Source: an uncultured Candidatus Saccharibacteria bacterium
GTDB taxonomy: Bacteria > Patescibacteriota > Saccharimonadia > Saccharimonadales > Saccharimonadaceae
DNA: 34,819 nt
Reading direction: 5' to 3'
Assembly: GCA_934717805.1 (NCBI GenBank)
Contig: CAKUZG010000007.1
Location: 1 to 34,819 of the forward strand
The position numbers were made by a program, and so were the translations under genes. The notes beneath the pieces were generated by a model. The model did not search any database, was not told the DNA's origin, and was given only the letters and a program-made list of their open reading frames with translations. The stretch's first letter is position 1; every line of letters starts with the position of its first letter. Positions 1 through 7,905 of this stretch are shown piece by piece.

Positions 1-2
1 TC

Positions 3-36
3 ATACTATCTTATAGTATACCATAAAATTCATTTT
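3..36 (-). promoter_or_regulatory. possible promoter and hairpin at the left edge
   Basis: Positions 3-19 form a perfect 7-bp inverted repeat (ATACTAT/ATAGTAT) with a 3-nt loop. Read on the minus strand, the same stretch holds TATACT preceded by TGG, an extended -10 like others in this window, so it may drive a gene to the left of the window. No clear -35 is visible. The 62 bases between the edge and ligA hold nothing else I can support. Confidence 0.3.
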
Positions 37-62
37 TTAGAAAATTATCGCTACCCTAAGAT

Positions 63-2078
63 TTATATCATCTTTAAAAAATCGTTCTCTTCTATGACTT
101 TTATACCGAGTTTTTTTGCTTTTGCAATTTTTGTAACACCAACTTTTTCACCAACAACCAAAAAATCTGTTGTTTTCGAAATAGTTTTTTGAAATTTTCC
201 ACCAAGCATCTCAATTTTTTCAGCAGCTTGTTCGCGTGACATTTCTTTTAACGTCCCTGTAATTACAAAATTCTTACCACTTAAAACTCCCTCATTTTTT
301 ACAAAATTTTGTACTTTTACACCAAACTTAAACATTTTATTTAAGATTTGTAAATTCTCGTCATCGCTAAAGTATGCCAAAATACTTTCGGCCACTTTTT
401 CGCCAATTCCATCAATAGATAACAAATCTTCCAGTTCAGCATTTTGAAGATTTTCAAAACTAACAAACTTTTCCGCCAAAATCTTTGCAGTCTCACCTCC
501 AACATGGCGAATACCTAGTGCCGCAACAAATTTTGCAAATTCAGGATTTTTCGAAGATTCAATCGCTTGAATTAAATTATTTACAGAGAGCTCTGCAAAA
601 CGTTCAAGTTTTAATAAATCATTCTTTTGAAGATTGTAAATATCCGCCAAATCTCGAATCAAACCCTTTTCAACTAGTAGATTTACATTTTTCTCACCCA
701 AATTCTCGATATCGAGACCCGCTTTTGAGGCATAAAAAGTAATTGTTTTTTTAAGGATTAGCTCAGAGTTTAAACCTTTCGCGCGATACGCAACCTCGCC
801 TTCTGGACGATAAAATTCAATTTCGGGAAATTGTCTTGAAAGCTCTTTTTCGAAATTGAAAATTTCAGTATCTTTTGGACGAAGCTCCGGCAAAACTCGC
901 AGAATCTTCGGAATAATATCACCTGCTTTAAAAACAACTACTGTATCACCAATTCTAATATCTAGCCGTGAAATTTCATCAGCATTATGAAGGCTAGCAT
1001 GACGAACAGTAGTTCCAGCAAGCTGAATTGGTGTAAAAACTGCAACTGGAGTTGCTATTCCTGTCCGACCAATCGAAATCACAATATCTGAAACTACAGC
1101 AGTAGCTTCTTCCGGGGAATACTTAAATGCAATCGCTGCACGTGGCTGCTTACCAACTATTCCAAGTTTCGAAAATTTATCGCGATTATTTATTTTTACA
1201 ACTAAACCATCTGTATTAAACGGAAGCTCTTTTCTTCTTTCGCTCCAAAACTCAATAAAATCAATAACATTTTTTATTCCTGTAATTTTTTTAGCTTGTT
1301 CATTAACCGAAAAACCAAGATTTTTCAGTGCTAAATAGGCAAACTCATTAGTTTTAATTTCTTCAGGATTTTCACGAATAATATCATAAGCTCGAAAATG
1401 TAGTGGTCGAGAGGCTGTAATTGAAGGATCTAGCTGACGAATTGTTCCCGCCGCTAAATTACGCGGATTTGCAAATTCAGGATCACCTTGTTCTTTTCGA
1501 ACTTTATTTATCTTATCGAAGTCATCTTTTAAAATTACAATTTCACCACGAACCTCAGTTCTACCTTTTTCGAAAAAAGCAAATTCTTTTTTAGCATGCA
1601 AAAAGAATGGAATATTCTTAATAGTCCGCACATTACTCGATACATCTTCGCCAACAAAAGAATCGCCTCGAGTCACAGCTCGCACAAATTCCCCATCTTC
1701 AAAAATAAGAGAACAGGCTAGCCCATCCATTTTTATATCTGCAAAAAAAATATCTTCCAGCATTGGATCTATCTTTTTAATTCGCTCAAACCATTCAACG
1801 ATTTCGCCTTCATTAAAAACATCATTTAGGCTAAGCATTCTGCTCGCATGCTCAACTTTCGAAAAGCCACCCTTTACGACATTTCCAACCCTTTGAGTTG
1901 GCGAATTATTCGAAATGAATTCAGGATGCTCGGCTTCTATTTTTTTTAATTCTGAAAACAATGAATCATAAACAGAATCGGGAACACTTGCATTATCGAG
2001 CGTGTGATATTCGAAAGAATATTGATTTAATAGCTTAACTAAATCCCTATATCTATCTATCTTATTTGTTATCGCCAT
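63..2078 (-). CDS. ligA: NAD+-dependent DNA ligase LigA lacking the zinc-finger cysteines
   Basis: Seals nicks in duplex DNA using NAD+, for Okazaki fragment joining and repair. At 671 aa it has the usual length. The N-terminal Ia domain (SFEYHTLDNASVPD) is followed by the adenylation domain with the KMDG motif; the nucleotidyl lysine is K116. OB-fold, helix-hairpin-helix repeats (about 500-590) and a C-terminal BRCT domain (about 595-671, GKNFVITGTL) follow. The oddity is the region between OB-fold and HhH (about 405-440), where family members carry four Zn-binding cysteines. Here it reads FYRPEGEVAYRAKGLN with no cysteine; the only Cys in the protein is C122. The fold around it (FYASKAGLDIENLGEK) is preserved, so the enzyme is probably active without zinc there. 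The start overlaps the end of the upstream membrane-protein gene by 17 bp, so the two are probably co-transcribed. Confidence 0.96.
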   Translation of the reverse strand: MAITNKIDRYRDLVKLLNQYSFEYHTLDNASVPDSVYDSLFSELKKIEAEHPEFISNNSPTQRVGNVVKGGFSKVEHASRMLSLNDVFNEGEIVEWFERIKKIDPMLEDIFFADIKMDGLACSLIFEDGEFVRAVTRGDSFVGEDVSSNVRTIKNIPFFLHAKKEFAFFEKGRTEVRGEIVILKDDFDKINKVRKEQGDPEFANPRNLAAGTIRQLDPSITASRPLHFRAYDIIRENPEEIKTNEFAYLALKNLGFSVNEQAKKITGIKNVIDFIEFWSERRKELPFNTDGLVVKINNRDKFSKLGIVGKQPRAAIAFKYSPEEATAVVSDIVISIGRTGIATPVAVFTPIQLAGTTVRHASLHNADEISRLDIRIGDTVVVFKAGDIIPKILRVLPELRPKDTEIFNFEKELSRQFPEIEFYRPEGEVAYRAKGLNSELILKKTITFYASKAGLDIENLGEKNVNLLVEKGLIRDLADIYNLQKNDLLKLERFAELSVNNLIQAIESSKNPEFAKFVAALGIRHVGGETAKILAEKFVSFENLQNAELEDLLSIDGIGEKVAESILAYFSDDENLQILNKMFKFGVKVQNFVKNEGVLSGKNFVITGTLKEMSREQAAEKIEMLGGKFQKTISKTTDFLVVGEKVGVTKIAKAKKLGIKVIEENDFLKMI

Positions 2079-3141
2079 CTATAATCTTTCTATACAAAGT
2101 ATAAACATATACCGAACTAAACACACAAGAAAAACAAGACATTAATAGCATCACTACTGGAACTACTGGAATTTTTGCGAAAATTGCATTTACAGAAACC
2201 AGCCAATTCATTAAAATAATTACAGGAATTACTATTAGCGACCACAAAGAAGCTATGATAAATAGTAAAAATAAAATTCTCTTTAGAATAGCTAGTCTTC
2301 TCTGTGAAACCATATCTCCAGCAATCTTTAAAGCCTTCATTGGGTATGTTCCTGGAATTGTAACAATAATCATGGCAAAAAGCGATCCGGTAATCCAAAA
2401 AGCGGATAATGAGAACAAGAGAATTATAGCAGCAAAAAATAACATTTGTTCAGCTCCACCAGATAAGAGATTTGTTACTTTCGCAGCCGAACCAACAATA
2501 GTTGCAAGAAAAACTGGAATCGACTGAGAAATCATAACGATAGCAATCACAGTCATTGGTATAATTGGCGCACCGCAAGAATACAACGCATCACGAAGAT
2601 TGAATTTTTTATTGCCATTCATTAAATTACGGCAGATTTGAATACTAGCTAACCAAATAAATAAAATTATAATAAAGAATAGTAGTTGCTGAGCTTCATT
2701 CGGTGATTGAACAAGCCCTCCACTACTAAAGCTAGCGGCCATAACTAATCCCGCCTTACCAATTTCACCCCAAAATCCTTGAAAATTGCCACCATTAGTC
2801 GTATCTGCAACAGCCTGTAAGCTTGAGATAAAATTTTGATCCATTAAACCAATAAATGCTACACCTGCAAGAGCGGATAGCAATATTAAAGAATTAAACA
2901 TTTTTTTATTTTTGCGAATAAATTTAAAAACATCGCCTAGCATTTTCCAATAGCCATCAATATTTAAAGGTCTAACAAAATCTCTTCTTTTCGAAACTTT
3001 AAAACTCCTATGAGGGCGACGAGATTTAAAGTTTCGAAATCTCGTTACTATATTTTTTCGCATAAAAATTCTTACACTAATCCACCAAAAATAAACTAAA
3101 CTAATCTGTTTTTCGTTTGAACTTAAAATTTTCTTCTTCAT
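2062..3141 (-). CDS. multi-pass membrane protein of unknown function
   Basis: 359 aa. I do not recognise a named family. The first ~75 residues are very basic (RFRNFKSRRPHRSFKVSKRRDF) and probably cytoplasmic. About six hydrophobic segments follow (near 82-100, 150-170, 195-215, 232-258, 283-310, 322-350), with an architecture somewhat like Yip1-type integral membrane proteins. The ATG follows the htpX stop codon directly (TAAATG), and a GAGG Shine-Dalgarno lies in the last htpX codons, which supports this start over the internal Met27. It overlaps ligA by 17 bp. Position in the lemA-htpX-ligA run suggests membrane quality control or envelope physiology, but that is only context. Confidence 0.8.
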   Translation of the reverse strand: MKKKILSSNEKQISLVYFWWISVRIFMRKNIVTRFRNFKSRRPHRSFKVSKRRDFVRPLNIDGYWKMLGDVFKFIRKNKKMFNSLILLSALAGVAFIGLMDQNFISSLQAVADTTNGGNFQGFWGEIGKAGLVMAASFSSGGLVQSPNEAQQLLFFIIILFIWLASIQICRNLMNGNKKFNLRDALYSCGAPIIPMTVIAIVMISQSIPVFLATIVGSAAKVTNLLSGGAEQMLFFAAIILLFSLSAFWITGSLFAMIIVTIPGTYPMKALKIAGDMVSQRRLAILKRILFLLFIIASLWSLIVIPVIILMNWLVSVNAIFAKIPVVPVVMLLMSCFSCVFSSVYVYTLYRKIIDGDNK

Positions 3142-4016
3142 TTATAACCTCGAGCTATTATTTTTTAATCTTGAAATTCTATCATCTAGAGATGGGTGTG
3201 TCGAAAATAAATTCTGAAAAAAGCTATGCTTCATAGGATTAACAATAAATAGATTTGCTGTTGTAGAGTTTTGTTTTCTAAGCGGCTTTTCATTATTTTT
3301 TAGTTTTTGAAGGGCGCTAATCATTCCATCAGGATATCTTGTAAGTGAAACAGCAGTCGCATCAGCTAAAAATTCACGCTGACGAGAAATTGTAAGTCTC
3401 GTAATTAGAGCTAAAAGAGGCGAAATAACCACAAGCACCAAACCCAAGATCATAATTAATGGATTTCTGTTTTCATTATCGTCATCACTCCAAATAAAAA
3501 CTCTTAGTACTAATTCTGAAAGCAGTTCAATTACAGAAGTTAATGCTATTGCAGCCATTGAAACTCTAATGTCATAATTCTTAATATGCGACATCTCGTG
3601 AGCAACAACAGCTTCCAACTCACTTTTATCCATAATGTTTAAAAGCCCCGTAGTCGCGCATATTATTGACTTTTCCGGATTAGTTCCAGCTGCAAAAGCA
3701 TTAGGTGATTCATCATCTATTATATACAGTTTAGGCATAGGTAGCCCTGCAGTTATTGATATAGTTTCTACAGCAGAGTAAAACCCAGGAGCAACTTCTC
3801 TAGAAACCGGCTTCGCACCGTTCATATACAATACAATACTTTTCGAAATATTGTATTGAACTAAAGCATATAATATTGAAAATACTAATAAAATTAAAAA
3901 ATATAATCATTTTTATAGATATACGAAAAATATAGCCCAATTCCTGAAATTATTGCGATAAATACCATAAATATTATTACGGTATTACGCTTATTCTCAG
4001 ATATTGAGCTATACAC
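3142..4016 (-). pseudogene. htpX: HtpX-family M48 membrane metalloprotease, frameshifted in this sequence
   Basis: HtpX is a zinc-dependent membrane protease that degrades misfolded membrane proteins. The intact C-terminal part (3142-3831, 229 aa) carries the HEMSH zinc site in VVAHEMSHIKNYD, two membrane segments and the REFLADATAV helix with the third zinc ligand. The N-terminal part lies just upstream in another frame. A GTG at 4014-4016, preceded by AAGAGGTG, opens 40 codons (MYSSISENKRNTVIIFMVFI...), the typical HtpX first membrane helix, ending at a TAA at 3894-3896. Adding one T to the T6 run (plus-strand A6, 3896-3901) fuses the parts exactly, giving KNDYIFLILLVFSILYALVQ and then NISKSIVLYMNGAKPVSRE, 291 aa, the normal family length. 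The TTG at 3829-3831 that would open the short form is an internal Leu codon. Causes could be homopolymer error, real mutation or slippage. The gene lies 16 nt after lemA. Confidence 0.9.
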
Positions 4017-4032
4017 CTTTAAAACACCTCTT

Positions 4033-4596
4033 TTAGAATTTTACCTGAGGGGCGTTTTCAACAGTTTTTCGATCTTCAACTTCAAAGAAATCTCTTTTTT
4101 CAAAACCTAATTTTCGAGCAAATACATTTGTTGGAAATGTTTTAATTTTAATATTTAAGTCTCGAACACCGCCGTTATAAAATCGTCGAGCACCTTGGAT
4201 TTTATCTTCAATTTCTTGTTGTTGTTGTTGGAATTGAATAAAACCTTCATTAGCTTTTAGTTCTGGATAATTTTCAGCAACAGCAAATAATCGACCAAGA
4301 GCTTGAGTCATTTCACCTTCAGCTTTAGCAGCAGCTACAACATCATTTCCAGCACCCATCAAACCCGCACGAGCAGAACTCACGTTTTCAAAAACTTCTT
4401 TTTCGTGCTCAGCGTAACCTTTAACTGTTTCAACAAGATTAGGAATTAAATCAGCCCGATATTTTAACTGAACAGCTATATCGCTCCACGCCTCTTCAAC
4501 CCGCTCATTTAGTCGAACGAGAGCGTTATATTGCCCCCAGACAAACAAACCGATCAATACAGCGATCGCTATAATTATAATAATTGCAATTGACAT
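4033..4596 (-). CDS. lemA: LemA family protein
   Basis: 187 aa. One N-terminal membrane anchor (IAIIIIIAIAVLIGLFVWG, about 3-22) is followed by the all-helical LemA domain: YNALVRLNERVEEAWSDI, the hallmark QLKYRADLIPNLVETVKGYA, then FAVAENYPELKANEGF and IQGARRFYNGGVRDLN. The molecular function of LemA proteins is unsettled; genes pairing lemA with htpX are common in bacteria, and that pairing is present here (htpX starts 16 nt downstream). A good Shine-Dalgarno (AGGAGA) precedes the ATG. Only about 30 nt separate it from the 3' end of tRNA-Leu and no promoter is visible between them, so lemA is probably transcribed from the tRNA promoter. Confidence 0.93.
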   Translation of the reverse strand: MSIAIIIIIAIAVLIGLFVWGQYNALVRLNERVEEAWSDIAVQLKYRADLIPNLVETVKGYAEHEKEVFENVSSARAGLMGAGNDVVAAAKAEGEMTQALGRLFAVAENYPELKANEGFIQFQQQQQEIEDKIQGARRFYNGGVRDLNIKIKTFPTNVFARKLGFEKRDFFEVEDRKTVENAPQVKF

Positions 4597-4626
4597 TTTT
4601 CTTAAATTCTCCTACTATCGTTAATT

Positions 4627-4714
4627 TGGTGCGCAAGGCGGGAATCGAACCCGCACGACTGTTTAGGTCAAGGGATTTTAAGTCCCTCGCGTCTACCAAT
4701 TCCGCCACTCGCGC
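4627..4714 (-). tRNA. tRNA-Leu (anticodon UAA)
   Basis: Cloverleaf of class II type with a long variable arm. Acceptor GCGCGAG pairs with CTTGCGC (one G-U pair), the anticodon loop CTTAAAA gives UAA, the T arm contains GGTTCGATTCC, and the 3' ACCA is encoded. It reads on the minus strand and is followed 30 nt later by lemA. Confidence 0.96.
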
Positions 4715-4722
4715 ATACTTAC

Positions 4723-4751
4723 ATTTTACACGCCCCAACCGCAAAAGTCAA
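4723..4751 (-). promoter_or_regulatory. promoter of tRNA-Leu (probably also lemA-htpX)
   Basis: Minus strand TTGACT (4746-4751), 17-bp spacer, TAAAAT (4723-4728). It ends 8 nt before the tRNA 5' end and is rather G-rich in the spacer. Near-consensus sigma-70 type. Confidence 0.75.
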
Positions 4752-4768
4752 GGCGCGTAATTTTATCT

Positions 4769-5083
4769 TTAAGCTTCATCTTTATCAAGAAGTGGTGCAA
4801 TAATCATAATAAATAGAGAAAAGGCACCAAGTACTAAGAATGTAGCCCAAGCTTTACCCATTAATTCACCTAGATTATTGTCTAGCCAGATATTTACTAG
4901 ACTAATCAAAGCACAAATCATAGCTGTAAAAATATTAAACCAAATACAAACTTGTCGGATACTTTTTACCGTTTGGCTGTATTTCTTTTTTACAGGGGCT
5001 ATTTGAGAATAAACTACAGCTTTTTCTTCAGTATCATTCTCTCCTTTTCGAATTTCTACAACCTTCTGATTTTCACTATTCAT
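4769..5083 (-). CDS. small two-pass membrane protein of unknown function
   Basis: 104 aa, unrecognised. A charged N-terminal ~40 residues (cytoplasmic by the positive-inside tendency of KKKYSQTVKSIRQ) is followed by two hydrophobic segments: IWFNIFTAMICALISLVNIWL (about 47-67) and AWATFLVLGAFSLFIMIIAPL (about 78-98). It ends in acidic DKDEA. The AAAGGAATAG ribosome binding site sits 25 nt after the 3' end of tRNA-Cys, so transcription probably comes from the tRNA-Cys promoter. It lies between two tRNA genes, all on the minus strand. Confidence 0.75.
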   Translation of the reverse strand: MNSENQKVVEIRKGENDTEEKAVVYSQIAPVKKKYSQTVKSIRQVCIWFNIFTAMICALISLVNIWLDNNLGELMGKAWATFLVLGAFSLFIMIIAPLLDKDEA

Positions 5084-5108
5084 ATCTATTCCTTTACTTT
5101 AACTTTTT

Positions 5109-5182
5109 TGGAGGCACCTACCGGATTTGAACCGGTGTAAACGGTTTTGCAGACCGCTGCGTAACCACTCCGCCAAGGCGCC
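5109..5182 (-). tRNA. tRNA-Cys (anticodon GCA)
   Basis: 74 nt with encoded CCA. Acceptor GGCGCCT pairs with AGGTGCC (one G-U), the anticodon loop CTGCAAA gives GCA, and the T arm is GGTTCAAATCC. It is followed by the 104-aa membrane-protein gene. Confidence 0.96.
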
Positions 5183-5185
5183 AAA

Positions 5186-5208
5186 GTGGTATAAAACGAT
5201 TATACCAC
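5186..5208 (-). promoter_or_regulatory. tRNA-Cys promoter -10 embedded in a perfect inverted repeat
   Basis: GTGGTATAA (5186-5194) and TTATACCAC (5200-5208) form a 9-bp perfect inverted repeat with a 5-nt loop. The minus-strand extended -10 (TGG then TATAAT, 5199-5207) is one arm. It could be an operator over the promoter, a weak hairpin ending hisS transcription, or both. No U-tract follows. Confidence 0.55.
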
Positions 5209-5235
5209 AGACTCTTTAAAAAATAAACAATAGCA

Positions 5236-6534
5236 CTATTTTTTCAAGATTTCCTCTAGATTAACGCTTTGCCCCGTCTCCATATCCTTAAAGAAAAATG
5301 AATCTTCTAAAATCTCCCTATCACCAATCACTAAAGTATAACGAACACCTCGTTTATCTGCAAATTTAAAGGCTTTTTTCATATTAAATTTCTCCAATAA
5401 AACTTCGACATTTTTACCCTGATTGCGCATTTCATTAGCAATTTCGAAAGATTTTTTTAATTCTCGTTCCCCCATAGGGATTATTAAATATTCTGCTTCT
5501 GAACGTTTATCAAAGCTTAAAAGATTCAAATCTCGCAAACACCAAAATAATCGTGTTAGTCCAATCGAAGCACCAACACCAGGAAGTTTTTCTTTCGAAT
5601 AATAACTACTTAAATTATCATATCTTCCACCACTCGAAACTGAGCCAATTTGTTTGAAGTCATCTAGATTTGTTTCAAAAACCGTTCCAGTATAGTAATC
5701 TAATCCTCGAACAATTAACATGTCAAGTTTAAAGTATCGTTCCTGAACACCCATATTTTTCAATAAACTCGAAACTTCGGAAAGTTCTGCTATTCCACTG
5801 CTAAAACGTTCGTTATTTATCTTTTTCGACATACATTTAAGATTGTTTAAAACCTCTTCGCAAGAACCAGAGATATTTATAAATTCAATAATTATTGAAG
5901 ATTTTTCACCCAAATCTAAATCACCTAATTGCTCAACAAATTCTTCACTTGAAATTTTTTCAGCCCGATCAATTAAAGACATAATTTCAGAAGATTTATC
6001 TTCAACACCCAAACCTTCAATCAAACCACTTATGATATTTCTATTGCTGATTCGAATCGTAAAATCGCCAATATTGAGTTCACGAAAGATATTATAAATC
6101 ACGGAAATGACTTCGGCATCATAGTTTATACTCAATTTTTCACGACCAATAACATCAATATCGCATTGATAAAATTCTCGAAATCGACCCCTCTGTGAAC
6201 GTTCACCTCGATAAACTTTACCTATTTGTGAACGTTTAAATGGAAACTGTAGCTGTCCAATATTATCAGCAACATAACGTGCAGTTGGGACAGTTAAGTC
6301 AAACCGCAAGCTTAAATCATTATCACCCTTTTTAAAACGATATATTTGCTTTTCAGTCTCACCACCAGCTTTAGCTAGCAAAATTTCAGTTCGTTCAATT
6401 GCCGGCGTATCAATTGGTGAAAAACCGAACTTTGCATAATTTAGCTCAATTATATTCTTAATTCGATTAAACTCAATTTGCTCCTCAGGAAGAAGTTCCA
6501 TCATTCCTGGTAAAGGTTTAGTATTGATCTTCAT
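5236..6534 (-). CDS. hisS: histidyl-tRNA synthetase
   Basis: Class II aminoacyl-tRNA synthetase that charges tRNA-His. It has 432 aa, the normal length. Motif 1 region FSPIDTPAIERTE, motif 2 VYRGERSQRGRFREFYQCDID, the histidine-specific loop IVRGLDYYTGTVFE, and motif 3 GVGASIGLTRLF are all visible. A C-terminal HGTP anticodon-binding domain starts near residue 345 (YLIIPMGERELKKSF). The ATG is preceded by AAGGAATATTT. Its promoter faces away from rarA. Confidence 0.97.
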   Translation of the reverse strand: MKINTKPLPGMMELLPEEQIEFNRIKNIIELNYAKFGFSPIDTPAIERTEILLAKAGGETEKQIYRFKKGDNDLSLRFDLTVPTARYVADNIGQLQFPFKRSQIGKVYRGERSQRGRFREFYQCDIDVIGREKLSINYDAEVISVIYNIFRELNIGDFTIRISNRNIISGLIEGLGVEDKSSEIMSLIDRAEKISSEEFVEQLGDLDLGEKSSIIIEFINISGSCEEVLNNLKCMSKKINNERFSSGIAELSEVSSLLKNMGVQERYFKLDMLIVRGLDYYTGTVFETNLDDFKQIGSVSSGGRYDNLSSYYSKEKLPGVGASIGLTRLFWCLRDLNLLSFDKRSEAEYLIIPMGERELKKSFEIANEMRNQGKNVEVLLEKFNMKKAFKFADKRGVRYTLVIGDREILEDSFFFKDMETGQSVNLEEILKK

Positions 6535-6567
6535 AAATATTCCTTATTTCTTCGATTTTATCCTTAA

Positions 6568-6596
6568 ATAATACCATATTTTTGTATTTTTTTCAA
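6568..6596 (-). promoter_or_regulatory. hisS promoter
   Basis: Minus strand TTGAAA (6591-6596), 17-bp spacer, TATTAT (6568-6573) with an upstream TGG. The expected leader is about 27 nt with an AAGGAAT ribosome binding site. Confidence 0.75.
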
Positions 6597-6613
6597 TTTT
6601 AAAGATTGCGTTT

Positions 6614-6642
6614 TTGATAATTATTTTCAAAAATGCTATAAT
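6614..6642 (+). promoter_or_regulatory. rarA promoter, predicted leaderless transcript
   Basis: TTGATA (6614-6619), 17-bp spacer ending in TGC, TATAAT (6637-6642). The ATG begins at 6652, nine bases after the -10 box, so transcription should start within 2-3 nt of the start codon. No Shine-Dalgarno fits. Confidence 0.75.
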
Positions 6643-6651
6643 ATTTTTAAT

Positions 6652-7905
6652 ATGAACTATCAGCCAAAAATTCCACTCGCAGAAAAAATGCGCCCACAAA
6701 AACTCAGTGAAGTTATTGGCCAAAAACACCTAATTGGCGAAAATGGAATTTTACGAAAAATAATCGAAAACAAAGAGCCTATCAGTTTAATTTTTTGGGG
6801 GCCAGCTGGAACCGGAAAAACAACATTATCCCGAATTTTAGCAAACGAAGTTAATGCTGATTTTATCGAAATATCTGCCGTAACTAGCGGAAAAAAAGAT
6901 ATCGAAAAAGTTGTTGAACATGCACGCCAAAATTGGAATCTTGGAATTCGAACAATTCTTTTTGTTGATGAAATTCACCGTTTCAACAAATCACAACAAG
7001 ATGCTTTTCTTCCTCATATTGAAAGTGGTTTAATAAATCTTATCGGAGCAACTACTGAAAATCCTAGCTTTGAAATTATTACTCCACTAATTTCCCGTAG
7101 TCGAATTTTAACTCTTAAACCATTATCTCTTTCTGAAATATCAGAAATAATCACGAAAACTCTAGCAAAAATATCACCAAATACAAAAATAGAAAATGAC
7201 GCCTTAGATCTTCTTGCGAAAATAAGCCATGGTGACGCTCGCACTGCTCTAGGAAATCTTGAGCTTATCTTAAATTTCGAAAAAAAGCATATAACTCTCG
7301 AAACTCTCAAAAAATCAATCGACTCTCCACTTTTAGCTTATGATAAAAACGGCGACGATCATTACGATACAATTTCAGCTTTTATAAAAAGTATGCGCGG
7401 AAGTGACGCAGAAGCTGCGTGTTTTTATCTTGCGAAAATGTTAAAATCTGGCGAAGATCCAAAATTCATCGCTCGCCGAATGATTATTTTTGCTAGCGAA
7501 GATATTGGCCTTGCTGGAAATGGAGCTATTACTTTAGCGAATTCAACTTTCGAAGCGGTAGAAAAAGTTGGCATGCCAGAAGCTAAATATATTCTCTTTC
7601 ATTGCGCAACCGCACTTTCGAAAAGTAAAAAATCTCGAGAAACAACTGGTTTAATGTATCAATCTTACGAACTTGTCAGAGAATTTCCGCACGCGCAAAT
7701 ACCATTACATCTTCGAAATTCAACCTCAAAAATTACTAAAGATCTTGGCTATACTAAAGATTATGAATGGAAGGCCGGTTTTCAACATAAAAAAGGCTTT
7801 TTACCGCAAGAAATAATAGACTTTAAGAAATCGGCTAACAATGACTTTAAGAATTTAAAACAAGCCGAATGGTCTCATGAAATTTCTAAAAAACTAAAAG
7901 ACTAG
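6652..7905 (+). CDS. rarA: replication-associated recombination protein A (RarA/MgsA), AAA+ ATPase
   Basis: 417 aa, a clamp-loader-like AAA+ ATPase acting at stalled replication forks. Walker A is GPAGTGKTT (50-58), Walker B FVDEIHRF (104-111), sensor 1 lies in GATTENPSFE (132-141), and sensor 2 is in GDARTALGNLE. The C-terminal tetramerisation domain follows (MRGSDAEAACFYLAKML, IFASEDIGLAG, and WKAGFQHKKGFLP near the end). The start codon lies immediately after the -10 box. The stop codon overlaps the sbcB stop on the other strand by 4 bp, and no terminator is visible between the convergent genes. Confidence 0.96.
   Translation: MNYQPKIPLAEKMRPQKLSEVIGQKHLIGENGILRKIIENKEPISLIFWGPAGTGKTTLSRILANEVNADFIEISAVTSGKKDIEKVVEHARQNWNLGIRTILFVDEIHRFNKSQQDAFLPHIESGLINLIGATTENPSFEIITPLISRSRILTLKPLSLSEISEIITKTLAKISPNTKIENDALDLLAKISHGDARTALGNLELILNFEKKHITLETLKKSIDSPLLAYDKNGDDHYDTISAFIKSMRGSDAEAACFYLAKMLKSGEDPKFIARRMIIFASEDIGLAGNGAITLANSTFEAVEKVGMPEAKYILFHCATALSKSKKSRETTGLMYQSYELVREFPHAQIPLHLRNSTSKITKDLGYTKDYEWKAGFQHKKGFLPQEIIDFKKSANNDFKNLKQAEWSHEISKKLKD

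Noticed and set aside
3142..3831. A short 229-aa HtpX starting at TTG 3831
   Set aside because: Homology to the HtpX N-terminal half continues upstream in the next frame, and this TTG is an internal Leu codon of the restored 291-aa protein.
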